Origin: Actinomycetota bacterium
GTDB taxonomy: Bacteria > Actinomycetota > Acidimicrobiia > Acidimicrobiales > JAMCPL01
NCBI GenBank assembly: GCA_023379675.1
Contig: JAMCPL010000010.1
Coordinates: 1 to 51,020, forward strand
Direction of reading: 5' to 3'
Length of the DNA stretch: 51,020 nucleotides
In this document: positions 16,763 to 25,079 of the stretch, one piece after another
How positions within the stretch are numbered: the first letter of the stretch is position 1
How the letters are laid out: each line of letters starts with the position of its first letter
Notes under the pieces: generated by a model
Database searches by the model: none
The model's input: only the letters and a program-made list of their open reading frames with translations
Told to the model about the DNA's origin: nothing
Position numbers and translations under genes: made by a program

Positions 16763-17860
16763 GTGGATGGGGCAGCCATGACCGCGGAAGGCTTCATCAG
16801 GGACACCATCCAGGTGTTGCTTTCCGGCAGGAGCTACGAAGTGACCGTTGGAAGCGGCATCCTTGGCGAACTGGCGGGGGTAGTGAGCAGGCTCGCTCCC
16901 GCGATATCAAGGGCTGTGGTGATCACCCAGGCGGCCATACCAGTGGAGATTGATCCAGGAGTCCCAAGAAAAGTGTTGCTGGTACCTGAGGGCGAGTCGG
17001 CTAAATCGGTATCAGTGGCAGAATCTCTGTGCCGAGAGATGGCCACCATTGGCATAACGCGGTCCGATCTTGTAGTTGCTTTGGGTGGTGGTGTGGTGAC
17101 AGACCTGGCCGGGTACGTAGCCGCAACCTATTATCGTGGAATCAGATATATTAATGTCCCCACTACGTTGCTGGCGCAAGTGGATGCTTCTATCGGAGGA
17201 AAGACTGGGGTCAACCTGCCTGAGGGCAAGAATCTGATTGGGGCTTTCCACCAGCCTTCGGCGGTGCTGTGCGACACCGCGGTGCTGTCGTCATTGAGTG
17301 AGAGGGAGTGGGCGTCAGGCAGGGGAGAAATGGCGAAATATGCGTTTATTCCGTCATCGGCAGGTGAGCGCATGGGTACCGATTTTCTCGATCTGTCCCT
17401 GGAGAAGCAGGTGTCAGCGTGCGCGAGGCTGAAAGCTGGCATAGTGTCAGAGGACGAGTTGGAGATGCCGGGTGGCCGCAGGGTGTTTCTCAATTATGGC
17501 CATACGCTGGCCCATGCGCTCGAAGCGGTCGGATTCGATGCCCGTTCCGCGGTGGACCTACGTCATGGTGAGGCCGTAGCCATCGGCCTCGTGTTTGCGG
17601 CGGAATTGGCCGGAAGGCTTGGTAGGATAGATGATGGCAGGATCGATCAACATCGTAGGATAGTAAAAGGGCTCGGGCTCCCGACCGGAATACCCGACGG
17701 CGTACATGCCGATGATCTTGTGGCATTCATGAGAAGGGACAAGAAAGTGTCTGATGGTATGGTATTTGTGCTAGATGGTGCGAGTGGCTTGGAGCGAGTG
17801 CAGGGGATAGATGAGTATTTGGTGAGAGACGTACTGGTAACGGAGGGTGCGAGGCCATGA
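16763..17860 (+). CDS. aroB: 3-dehydroquinate synthase
   Basis: Cyclises DAHP to 3-dehydroquinate, with NAD+ and a divalent metal. Conserved blocks: VVALGGGVVTDLAGYVAATY, RGIRYINVPTTLLAQVDASIG, GKTGVNLPEGKNLIGAF, and FLNYGHTLAHALE and LRHGEAVAIGL for the metal-ligand His residues, with Glu in GEMAKYA. The 365-residue length is normal. The start is GTG 16763 or ATG 16778. The stop overlaps aroQ by ATGA. A 107-bp gap rich in GATAG repeats separates it from aroK. Confidence 0.95.
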   Translation: MDGAAMTAEGFIRDTIQVLLSGRSYEVTVGSGILGELAGVVSRLAPAISRAVVITQAAIPVEIDPGVPRKVLLVPEGESAKSVSVAESLCREMATIGITRSDLVVALGGGVVTDLAGYVAATYYRGIRYINVPTTLLAQVDASIGGKTGVNLPEGKNLIGAFHQPSAVLCDTAVLSSLSEREWASGRGEMAKYAFIPSSAGERMGTDFLDLSLEKQVSACARLKAGIVSEDELEMPGGRRVFLNYGHTLAHALEAVGFDARSAVDLRHGEAVAIGLVFAAELAGRLGRIDDGRIDQHRRIVKGLGLPTGIPDGVHADDLVAFMRRDKKVSDGMVFVLDGASGLERVQGIDEYLVRDVLVTEGARP

Positions 17861-18378
17861 GTATCGCCATGGCCGGAGAGAGTGGATCGCCCGTTCTCCT
17901 TCTGTCCGGACCCAATCTGAACCTGCTCGGGACACGTGAACCGGCCATATACGGCAAGGATACGTTGGAGATGCATGTGGCTGCTGCGTCGAAAGAAGCT
18001 GAGTGTCTGGGATACGTGCTGGAGCACTTCCAGTCCAACGATGAGGGGGAACTGGTGGAGGCAGTGCATTCCGCCGGAGGGAGGTCGGTCGCGATAATAG
18101 CCAACCTCGGCGCGCTGACGCACTACTCATGGGCTCTTCATGATGCATTGGCTGCGTTTGACGGCGTGGTCGTGGAGGTCCACCTGTCGAATCCTATTGC
18201 GAGAGAACCTTTCCGCCACCAGTCTGTCGTAGCTTCTGTCGCTGACGGTTCCATCGCCGGTTTCGGTGGTCTCGGTTACGCGCTTGCCGTACGAGCCGTA
18301 CGAGCCGTCATGGACGTACGAGCCGTACAAGGCGTCACTCGTAGTGGCAGTGCTGGTGGCAGTGCGAAACGCGAATAG
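17857..18378 (+). CDS. aroQ: Type II 3-dehydroquinate dehydratase
   Basis: Dehydrates 3-dehydroquinate to 3-dehydroshikimate. Type II hallmarks are LLLSGPNLNLLGTREPAIYG (catalytic Tyr and lid Arg), QSNDEGELVEAVH, IIANLGALTHYSWALHDAL, and EVHLSNPIAREPFRHQS with the catalytic His and Arg. The family NPGA reads NLGA here. The C-terminus has an extra low-complexity run, VRAVRAVMDVRAVQGV, encoded by imperfect 9-bp repeats. It overlaps aroB by four bases. Length is 173, slightly above the usual 145-150 because of this tail. Confidence 0.93.
   Translation: MSIAMAGESGSPVLLLSGPNLNLLGTREPAIYGKDTLEMHVAAASKEAECLGYVLEHFQSNDEGELVEAVHSAGGRSVAIIANLGALTHYSWALHDALAAFDGVVVEVHLSNPIAREPFRHQSVVASVADGSIAGFGGLGYALAVRAVRAVMDVRAVQGVTRSGSAGGSAKRE
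18289..18333 (+). repeat. 9-bp coding repeats at the 3' end of aroQ
   Basis: GTACGAGCC occurs three times, with a diverged GTACAAGGC, in one frame with one GTCATGGAC unit between. They encode VRA/VRA/VMD/VRA/VQG, beyond the conserved dehydratase fold. Confidence 0.8.
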
Positions 18379-18404
18379 AGGAATACCCCGCAGATGGGGG
18401 CTCT

Positions 18405-20351
18405 GTGCCTATGGGTAATGCCAGTTCCTCCGTAGGCGTGTCGGTGGATCCCGACAGATCGAAGGGCTGGATAAGGCGGTTCCGGCCAGTGGTGAACGCA
18501 CACAAGAGAGCGATCCTCGTGGCTCTTGCAGGTTCGATTGTCGCAAGCGGGATACAGGTTGTAGGACCTTATGTACTGGCTCAGGCGGTGGACAACTCTT
18601 TACTGGCCCACAGATCCTCATTGAAGACATACGTAGTGATCCTTGCCTTGCTTGCTGCATTACGCTTCATCATCGGCTACTTCTACCGCTTTACATTGCT
18701 ACGCAACGCCTACAACATCGAATATGACCTGAGGACGATGATCTACAGACATCTCACCACCTTGTCAGCATCATTTTACGACCGTACCTCCTCTGGGCAA
18801 CTGGTTGCCAGAGCCAATTCGGATGTAAGGGTTATACAGATGTTGCTTGCATTCGGACCCAATATACTGAGCCAGCTGGTCCTTTTCTTACTTGCAGTTG
18901 CTGTGATGCTCACGATGAGCCCTACTCTTACCTTGGTGGTGGTCGTGGCCATGCCACTTGTGATGCTGGCTGGACGTAGGATGCGCAGTCAGATGCTGCC
19001 CTCTTCATGGCTTGTCCAGAGCAGGAGGGCCGACATCACGTCCAAGGTGGACGAGTATGTGGAGGGGGTGCGGGTGGTCAAGGCTTACGCGAGGGAACCG
19101 GAGCAGCTCAGCCTGATGAGCCGGCTTTCACGTCGATTGCAGTGGGCATCTGTCTACCAGATCGATATCCAGGCCAGATGGGCGCCGCTTGCCCAGAACA
19201 TCCCCAGGCTGGGACTACTCGGGGTGCTCCTGTACGGTGGCTGGCTGGTGATAGGAGGGCGGATACCTGTCGGTGATCTGGTGGCGTTCAGTGCCTATGT
19301 GGTAATGCTACAGGCGCCGTTCCAGATGCTGGGGGTGCTTCTGGCCCAGTTCCAGCGTGCAGCCGCATCAGCGGGACGCATACTCGAGCTGATGGATGAA
19401 AAGCCTGACATCACGGACGGTCCTGATAGTGTTCCACTGGTGAACCCGGCAGGGCGTGTCGAGTTCGACGGAGTCTCATTTGCTTACCCTGGTAGGCAGG
19501 TACTGATCCAGGACTTCACACTCATGCTGGAGCCTGGCCAGACGGTGGCGCTTGTCGGGCGGACGGGGTGTGGTAAATCCACGGTCGCAAAGCTCTTGGC
19601 CCGCTTCTACGATATATCGTCCGGCGAGATCAGGATTGACGGGATGGACATTCGCAAGGCCACTCTATCCAGCCTGAGGAAGTGTGTAGGAGTGGTTGGG
19701 GATGATCCCTTCCTGTTCACTGCGTCACTGGCTGAGAACATTTCCTACGCAAACCCAGCCGCAGGGGAGGTGGCTGTAATGGATGCAGCGGCTGTCGCGG
19801 GTTTGCTTAGTGTCGTGGAGAAACTTCCGCAAGGGATGGACACCGTGATCGGAGAAAGAGGGTATACGCTCTCAGGGGGTGAGAGGCAGCGGGTTGCGAT
19901 TGCCAGGCTCCTGCTGGCGGAGCCGATCATCGCAGTGTTCGACGATGCCACGAGTTCAATAGATGTCGAACTGGAGATGGCGCTTCACAGGACCATAGCC
20001 ACCATGAAGGATGGCAGGACGTTGTTACTTGTAGCGCACAGGCTTTCCACCGTTACCCTTGCCGATAGGGTTGTACTCATGGAAGCAGGGAGGATAGTGG
20101 CAGAGGGTACTCATGATGAACTTGTTTCGGCCAACTACGCATACAAGCACATCTTTGACGAGAGTAGCCGAGCCAGTGCTGGTCAGGTCATTACGGACCA
20201 TGCGGTTCCCGGTAAGAGTTATTCTGACCATACAGTGTCCGGTGGGGCCATGGATCCGGATACCGGTCAGAGTCTCTATCGGGTTGCCTCGAAGGCAGCG
20301 CATGCCGGTCCGAGCGACGAGGTGGTCGGTCAGGATGTGTTGCAGCCATGA
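18405..20351 (+). CDS. ABC exporter half-transporter, degenerate Walker B subunit
   Basis: A 648-residue type IV (B-family) half-transporter: six membrane helices (about 35-330) fused to a nucleotide-binding domain. Walker A is GRTGCGKST, the signature is canonical LSGGERQ (from residue 489), and the H-loop is VAHRLST. Walker B ends in VFDDATSSID: Asp514 stands where the catalytic Glu is normally found. This is typical of the degenerate site in heterodimeric exporters such as TM287/288. The last 55 residues are a low-complexity tail. The start is GTG 18405 or ATG 18411. It is translationally coupled (ATGA) to the partner. Substrate unknown. Confidence 0.9.
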   Translation: MPMGNASSSVGVSVDPDRSKGWIRRFRPVVNAHKRAILVALAGSIVASGIQVVGPYVLAQAVDNSLLAHRSSLKTYVVILALLAALRFIIGYFYRFTLLRNAYNIEYDLRTMIYRHLTTLSASFYDRTSSGQLVARANSDVRVIQMLLAFGPNILSQLVLFLLAVAVMLTMSPTLTLVVVVAMPLVMLAGRRMRSQMLPSSWLVQSRRADITSKVDEYVEGVRVVKAYAREPEQLSLMSRLSRRLQWASVYQIDIQARWAPLAQNIPRLGLLGVLLYGGWLVIGGRIPVGDLVAFSAYVVMLQAPFQMLGVLLAQFQRAAASAGRILELMDEKPDITDGPDSVPLVNPAGRVEFDGVSFAYPGRQVLIQDFTLMLEPGQTVALVGRTGCGKSTVAKLLARFYDISSGEIRIDGMDIRKATLSSLRKCVGVVGDDPFLFTASLAENISYANPAAGEVAVMDAAAVAGLLSVVEKLPQGMDTVIGERGYTLSGGERQRVAIARLLLAEPIIAVFDDATSSIDVELEMALHRTIATMKDGRTLLLVAHRLSTVTLADRVVLMEAGRIVAEGTHDELVSANYAYKHIFDESSRASAGQVITDHAVPGKSYSDHTVSGGAMDPDTGQSLYRVASKAAHAGPSDEVVGQDVLQP

Positions 20352-22288
20352 GCATGGTTACTGGCGGTATGGGATGGGGAGGGGGAGCAGGCCGGATGGG
20401 TGCGGGCGCCAGTATCCCTGGTGGCGACGGAAGATGGGGGGGCATTCCCGACGACCTCTTCGAGAATGTATCGGACATAGAGGCACTCGAACCGGAAGTA
20501 CACATTGACGAGCCAGTGTTTGATTACGCAGTGGAATCAGGTGAGAGGTTTACGTTGCGCAGCCTCCTGGCGGTCAGGAAGCTCCAGGTAGGCGTGGCAT
20601 TGCTGCTGGTGACTGTGGCAACCGCTTCACTACAGGTTGCACCATATCTTACCAAGATAGCGATAGATGATGGCGTGATGCACAAGGACATAGGGGTACT
20701 GCTGGCCGTGTCGCTCGTATTCCTTGGAAGTGTGATTGTGACGATAGTCACCCAGGGCCTGCAGACGGCGTTTACCGGTAGGCTTACCCAGGCGATTCTC
20801 TACGACATACGGCTTAGGGTCTTTGCTCATGTCCAGAGAATGTCGTTGCGGTATTTCACGTCCGAACGCACCGGTAGGATTATGACTCGCATGACGAGCG
20901 ATATAGAGCAGGTCGGGCAGTTGTTGCAGAACGGGCTCTTGACCATGGTTGTTCAGGTGATGAATATACTGCTGGTCACCGTGGTGCTGGTCGTCATCAA
21001 CGCCGAGCTTGCAGCTTACGCAATCGTGATTGTCCTGCCCATCCTGACAGCATTGACCCTGTGGTTCAGGAAGCACTCGGAGATAGGCTTCAAACGAGTG
21101 CGTGACGGGATTGCTGATTTGCTGGCCGATCTTGCTGAGTCTCTGGCGGGCCATCACGTTGCCGATGCATTCAATCGCCACCAGAGGAACATAGAGAACC
21201 ACGAGAAGGTGGTCGGGCGGTATCGTGATGCGAACATCTATACAGCTCATCTTCAGGCTGTGTACCAGCCCGGTACAGTGTCGCTGGGTATGGCTGCACA
21301 GGCTGCGTTGCTGCTAATTGGTGGCGAGATGCTCTTCCATCGCCAGGTATCGGTGGGCAGCCTGGTGGCGTTCATACTCTACCTGTCCACCTTCTTCGGG
21401 CCCATCCAGCAGATGGTCCAGCTCTACAACACCTACCAAGCAGGTCAAGCTGCCATGCACAAGCTGGCCGGGTTGCTGGGCACCGAACCGGACATGATCG
21501 AGCATCCGAGATCAAGAGACCTGGTGGTGCGCAGGGGGGAGATCGATGTCGAGGGTGTATCATTCGGGTATTCACCTGGCCAGGAGGTCTTGCATGGGCT
21601 GTCGCTCCATGTCGGGTCTTGCGAGCGGCTCTGCCTGGTTGGATCTACCGGTGCGGGCAAGTCCACCATAGTGAAGCTGCTGAACCGATTCTACGATCCA
21701 GAGGAGGGTAAGGTGACCATAGATGGGCAGGATATATCCAGGGTGACGCTGAAGTCATTACGCAGGCAGGTGCTGCTGGTGACCCAAGAACCCTTCATCT
21801 TCGAGACAACCTTGAGGGCGAACCTTGTTTTCGGTGCTCCAGGTTGCAGCGAGGATGATATACTGGAGGCACTTAGGGCGGTTGGGCTTTACGAGATGGT
21901 AAGTAGGCTTCCTGATGGTCTTGAATCGTTGTGTAGCGAGAGGGGAGTGACATTCTCGGCAGGGGAGCGCCAGCTGATTGCGCTTGCACGAGCCTTCCTG
22001 GCACAACCAAAGATATTGCTGGCAGATGAGGCCACTTCCAGCCTGGACATGGCCACCGAGAGGAGGATCGAAATAGCTCTGGATACGCTGCTGGAGGGTA
22101 GGAGTTCGGTCGTGGTGGCGCACCGCCTGTCCACTGCGCTGCGTTCGGACAAGATCGCTGTTATCGAGGATGGTCGGGTGATCGAAACGGGTGGCCATGA
22201 TGAGCTGGTGGCGGCCGGCGGCAGGTATGCCCGGATGTACTCCACCTGGATGAAGCCGCGTGAAGCCACCGCGGTACCGAGCCGGTGA
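20348..22288 (+). CDS. ABC exporter half-transporter, catalytic-Glu partner
   Basis: 646 residues with a Gly/Met-rich N-terminal extension of about 30 residues, an acidic stretch, six membrane helices, and a nucleotide-binding domain. Walker A is GSTGAGKST, and Walker B is LLADEATSSLD with Glu561 intact. The ABC signature is altered to FSAGERQ (from residue 536). Combined with the upstream subunit this yields one canonical site (this Walker B plus LSGGE) and one degenerate site (Asp514 plus FSAGE). The two genes overlap by four bases and surely form a heterodimer. They follow aroQ and precede the metal transporter; no substrate can be inferred. Confidence 0.9.
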   Translation: MSMVTGGMGWGGGAGRMGAGASIPGGDGRWGGIPDDLFENVSDIEALEPEVHIDEPVFDYAVESGERFTLRSLLAVRKLQVGVALLLVTVATASLQVAPYLTKIAIDDGVMHKDIGVLLAVSLVFLGSVIVTIVTQGLQTAFTGRLTQAILYDIRLRVFAHVQRMSLRYFTSERTGRIMTRMTSDIEQVGQLLQNGLLTMVVQVMNILLVTVVLVVINAELAAYAIVIVLPILTALTLWFRKHSEIGFKRVRDGIADLLADLAESLAGHHVADAFNRHQRNIENHEKVVGRYRDANIYTAHLQAVYQPGTVSLGMAAQAALLLIGGEMLFHRQVSVGSLVAFILYLSTFFGPIQQMVQLYNTYQAGQAAMHKLAGLLGTEPDMIEHPRSRDLVVRRGEIDVEGVSFGYSPGQEVLHGLSLHVGSCERLCLVGSTGAGKSTIVKLLNRFYDPEEGKVTIDGQDISRVTLKSLRRQVLLVTQEPFIFETTLRANLVFGAPGCSEDDILEALRAVGLYEMVSRLPDGLESLCSERGVTFSAGERQLIALARAFLAQPKILLADEATSSLDMATERRIEIALDTLLEGRSSVVVAHRLSTALRSDKIAVIEDGRVIETGGHDELVAAGGRYARMYSTWMKPREATAVPSR

Positions 22289-22349
22289 TAGCTGCATGCC
22301 CTCTACGTTGCCGGGGCCATAGACCGCATCTGGCCTGCAGGAGCCATCG

Positions 22350-23105
22350 GTGGTTGGTGCAAGTGCACTAGTATCGAAGTTCATGGCCGAGGAGCAGGAA
22401 TACGAGCACCATCATCGTAATGTGCAGTCCGGAGGAGCTCGTGCAGCTATGTTCGGGGTGAGCGACGGGCTCGTTACCAATATATCGCTTATACTTGGCG
22501 TTGCAGGCGCGCACCCGGTGGCCGGCGTCGTACGCTTGGCAGGGCTCGCCGGTCTTGTGGCTGGAGCGTTTTCCATGAGTGCGGGTGAGCTTGTATCTAT
22601 GAGAGCGCAGAAGGAACTCCTCCAGCGGGAGCTGTCTGTAGAACGCCACGCGATTGCCATGCACGCCGATGAGGAGCGTGAAGAATTGGCCAGAACCTAC
22701 GAAGAGCGTGGATTCAGTAGGGATCTGTCACTTCGTGTAGCCGACGAGGCCATGAGCAACCCTGAACTCGCACTTGAAATGCACGCCAGGGAGGAGCTTG
22801 GAATAGATCCGCGTTCACTGGGGTCACCGTGGCTGGCATCTGCTGCATCGTTTGTCTCTTTTGCTGTTGGTGCGATTGTTCCGCTGCTGCCGTGGCTGCT
22901 CACTGCTGGCATGGTGGCAACTGTGTGGTCGCTGGTGGCCACGGGCGTGGCTGCATTGGTGGTGGGGGGGGTGCTGGCGCAGTTCACCGGCCGGCGGATG
23001 CTGTTCTCTTCTCTCAGGCAGCTGGTGGTTACCGGAGTTGTCGCGGCGGCCGCATGGGGAATTGGGCATGCCTTCGGCTCTGTGGGGTCCACACGCTCGC
23101 TCTGA
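22350..23105 (+). CDS. VIT1/CCC1 family iron/manganese transporter
   Basis: 251 residues. VIT1/CCC1 proteins export or sequester Fe2+ or Mn2+. After a His-rich start (EHHHRN) comes GARAAMFGVSDGLVTNISLILGVA with the helix-1 Asp, then SAGELVSMRAQKELLQRELSVER. The charged cytoplasmic metal-binding region carries many Glu, and helices near the C-terminus (for example FAVGAIVPLLPWLLTAG) complete a five-helix fold. The GTG start at 22350 has AGGAG (22339-22343) six bases upstream; ATG 22383 is the alternative. A hairpin follows its stop, ending the aro-ABC series. Confidence 0.9.
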   Translation: MVGASALVSKFMAEEQEYEHHHRNVQSGGARAAMFGVSDGLVTNISLILGVAGAHPVAGVVRLAGLAGLVAGAFSMSAGELVSMRAQKELLQRELSVERHAIAMHADEEREELARTYEERGFSRDLSLRVADEAMSNPELALEMHAREELGIDPRSLGSPWLASAASFVSFAVGAIVPLLPWLLTAGMVATVWSLVATGVAALVVGGVLAQFTGRRMLFSSLRQLVVTGVVAAAAWGIGHAFGSVGSTRSL

Positions 23106-23107
23106 AG

Positions 23108-23142
23108 CCTGCTCGTATGGTTGTGCTACAAGTACGAGCAGG
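23108..23142 (+). terminator. Hairpin terminator after the VIT gene
   Basis: CCTGCTCGTA (23108-23117) pairs perfectly with TACGAGCAGG (23133-23142) around a 15-base loop, three bases after the TGA stop. No T-tract follows, so it would be a GC-rich hairpin terminator. Confidence 0.6.
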
Positions 23143-23446
23143 TCGGTGTACCTGCATACCGGCCCGGCCACCGCCGGTACGAGCGATCTGTTGATCCTTC
23201 CAGCGACAAATGGGTTGGAGTATGCCAAAAGCGCTCGCTGTCATACTGTACCGCCGGAATTTCATGCGCTCCTCTTGCCGCTCTGCATGAGCTATACTGG
23301 TGGTGGCACTGAAGTGGTATCTACTCACGTGATAGTGATGTGATGCCTGCGTAACTTGGGCTGTGCTGGATGGCGCAGGGTGCCTTTGTGGTACGTACGT
23401 GGTGCATTCAGCCGGTGTGGTGAGGTATGCCATGCTCGTAGAGTTG
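23143..23446. other. Gene-free stretch before tRNA-Pro
   Basis: About 300 bases with no supported gene. It presumably carries the tRNA promoter; I saw no clean -35/-10 pair. Confidence 0.4.
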
Positions 23447-23521
23447 CGGGAAGTAGCGCAGTTTGGTCAGCGCGCAGCGTTCGGGACGCTGAGGCCGGGG
23501 GTTCAAATCCCCCCTTCCCGA
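23447..23521 (+). tRNA. tRNA-Pro (anticodon CGG)
   Basis: A 75-nt cloverleaf: acceptor CGGGAAG/CTTCCCG, D stem GCGC/GCGC, anticodon stem CAGCG/CGCTG with loop TTCGGGA (anticodon CGG, reading CCG), and a T arm GGGGG-TTCAAAT-CCCCC. The discriminator is A and CCA is not encoded. The AGCGCAGTTTGGTCAGCGCG D-arm region is characteristic of bacterial tRNA-Pro. Confidence 0.96.
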
Positions 23522-23552
23522 CTGGTGAAATCGCCGGTCAGCGTGAATATGG

Positions 23553-23579
23553 GGTTCTTCGGATATAAGGGGGGTTCAG
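23553..23579 (+). repeat. Left terminal inverted repeat of the ISL3 remnant
   Basis: Begins GGTTCTTCGGATATAAG and ends GGTTCAG; it pairs with the right end with one substitution and a small length difference in the G run. Confidence 0.85.
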
Positions 23580-23701
23580 CACTTCACACTATACATATAG
23601 GGGTGGTGCTTTAAGTGAATTCGTAGGGGTTATCCGCTACTTTCACAAGGGGTTCTGGCAATCTGGTTGTTTATCTACCAAACGATGATTGGAGAACCCC
23701 T

Positions 23702-24140
23702 ATGGAAATAGGTCCTACACTCATGTGCGAGTTGCTTGCCGGACTTCCCAGTGTAGATGTGCTCGGAATAGAAGATGAGCCTGGCGGCCACCTGATTATC
23801 CACATCGAATGCCGTGGTGGCCGGCCTTTTTGCAATAGCTGTAATACCATGGCCGTAATCAAGGAGCGCCGTCCAGTTCCCTCGCCGATCTGGCGGCATC
23901 CGGCCGCTCTGTCCTGAAGAAGTCCGTTCCCTTGGAGGAACCCTTAGCCGTTGGAAACACCAGATCGTAGGCTGGCGGAGGCACATGTTTCCAATGGCCC
24001 TACCGAATGCGTAAACAACCCTGTGAAGCGTCTTTGAGGTGCAGCATCCGGTTTTACGAAATTACCGTGCTATCCGTATACGCTCTCTGCTGTACGCCGG
24101 CAAGCCCAACTGGGATCTGCTCCCAGCTGTCATGCCTCGC
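23702..24140 (+). pseudogene. ISL3 transposase remnant (internal deletion, frameshifts)
   Basis: The first 60 codons (23702-23890) give an ISL3 N-terminus: VDVLGIEDEPGGHLIIHIEC followed by a zinc-finger-like CRGGRPFCNSCNTMAVIK. The frame then runs into sequence from the transposase C-terminus: PEEVRSLGGTLSRWKHQI, then in another frame AHVSNGPTECVNNPVKRL, and in a third NYRAIRIRSLLYAGKPNWDL. The last two are classic ISL3 C-terminal motifs. The central catalytic portion, roughly 250-300 residues, is absent. No functional transposase can be made. Confidence 0.85.
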
Positions 24141-24372
24141 CAAGATGGAGACCTGCCCAATATTGCAGTGCCAGGCATAGTATCCACGCGGGCGGAATCG
24201 TACTTCGCCACCTTTGTCCGTAACTGCCCACCGGGCAGTCACGGACATGAACGGGATAACCCCGCCAGACGGATCCAGCTTGTCAAGTCTCTGGGCAAGC
24301 AACCCACAAATACATTCAATCAGGACCATCCTGCCGTGCTGCCGGCTCCCATCAATGCCTGCCTGCGGTCAT

Positions 24373-24398
24373 CTGAACCCCTTTATATCCGAAGAGCC
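24373..24398 (-). repeat. Right terminal inverted repeat of the ISL3 remnant
   Basis: The reverse complement begins GGCTCTTCGGATATAAAGG, matching the left end after one substitution. Confidence 0.85.
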
Positions 24399-24539
24399 TC
24401 TGACGCTGCTTGTAGCTTTTGGGGGAATGTGGGGAGGTGCTGCCCTGCAACCAGCCAGAACCCGTCTCCAGCCAACTCAGCCACATCGGCTTTTGTGTGC
24501 TTTCGTTCCGGCGCCCGCAGTGCTTTTCTTGGTTTCGGT

Positions 24540-24877
24540 AGATCGCCAGGCGTCGACGCCAGCTCAGCGGTTACGGGTACCCTCACGGTAATCGACGGTG
24601 ATACTCTCTATATCACTGATGCGAGCGGAGGGATCGTCAAGGTGACTATAGGCCAATCGACAAAGGTTACGCGCAATGCCAGTGCCAGTGCAGCCGCCCT
24701 GCAGGCTTGAGATGCCGTTGTGACCGGGGAAGCAAAACCTCCAGCGGCATCTTCGACGCAGCTTCCATAGCAGCTACGGCCAGAGGTGTAACTTCCACAG
24801 GATCCGCATTTGCCGGAGCCGGCGGCGCATTCTCAGGATCTACAGGATCTGCCAGTTCTACGAGTTATGTGCCGTAG
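24540..24877 (+). pseudogene. Broken DUF5666-like gene
   Basis: Translation gives VTGTLTVIDGDTLYITDASG, then VKVTIGQSTKVTRNASASAA, resembling the DUF5666 repeat domain of exported proteins. A TGA at 24708-24710 interrupts ALQA*DAVVVTGEA, where a Gly codon would be expected. A frameshift near 24735-24742 then switches to SSGIFDAASIAATARGVTST and a Gly/Ser-rich end, stopping at TAG 24875. No start or signal peptide is recognisable; the 5' part is missing or degraded next to the IS right end. I infer a once-exported protein inactivated by point mutation, frameshift and 5' loss. Confidence 0.7.
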
Positions 24878-25079
24878 TCGTCCAGCTGGCGAGAGAAGCA
24901 GGTACGCAGGTCCGGTAGTCATCATGGAATGGTAGGTGCTAAACTATAGTTTTGCATAGCCGTATAATCGTATGGCTGCATGACCGTATGGCCGTGTAGC
25001 TGTATACGGGCTGCAAGTGCAATGTCGTGCTCGAAGGGGAGACCGGTCGGGTACGTGTGATGTCGAAAAGGAGTAGATC
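24878..25079 (+). promoter_or_regulatory. ilvC leader with a candidate -10
   Basis: TATAAT at 24963-24968 lies about 110 bases before the ilvC ATG; no good -35 matches at 17 bp. Just after it, CGTATGGC-type units recur (24968-25010). The ribosome site AAAAGGAG precedes ATG 25080. I found no leader peptide or T-box. Confidence 0.4.

Larger units (their letters stand above)
23553..24398 (+). mobile_element. Internally deleted ISL3-family insertion sequence
   Basis: About 846 bp bounded by imperfect inverted repeats at 23553-23579 and 24373-24398. The right end reads inward as GGCTCTTCGGATATAAAGGG, the typical ISL3-type GGCTCTTC terminus; the left end has GGTTCTTC. Between them lie the first and last parts of an ISL3 transposase, missing the central catalytic region. 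Intact ISL3 elements are about 1.3-1.5 kb. No 8-bp target duplication is visible (GAATATGG left, TCTGACGC right). The left end is 31 bases past tRNA-Pro. This is a dead, decaying copy. Confidence 0.82.

Noticed and set aside
23702-23917. Independent small zinc-finger gene
   Set aside because: The sequence matches the ISL3 transposase N-terminus and lies between the element's inverted repeats.
24039-24710. A 223-residue open frame as a real gene
   Set aside because: It joins the ISL3 transposase C-terminus, crosses the right inverted repeat, and continues into the broken DUF5666-like gene; it is a chance fusion.
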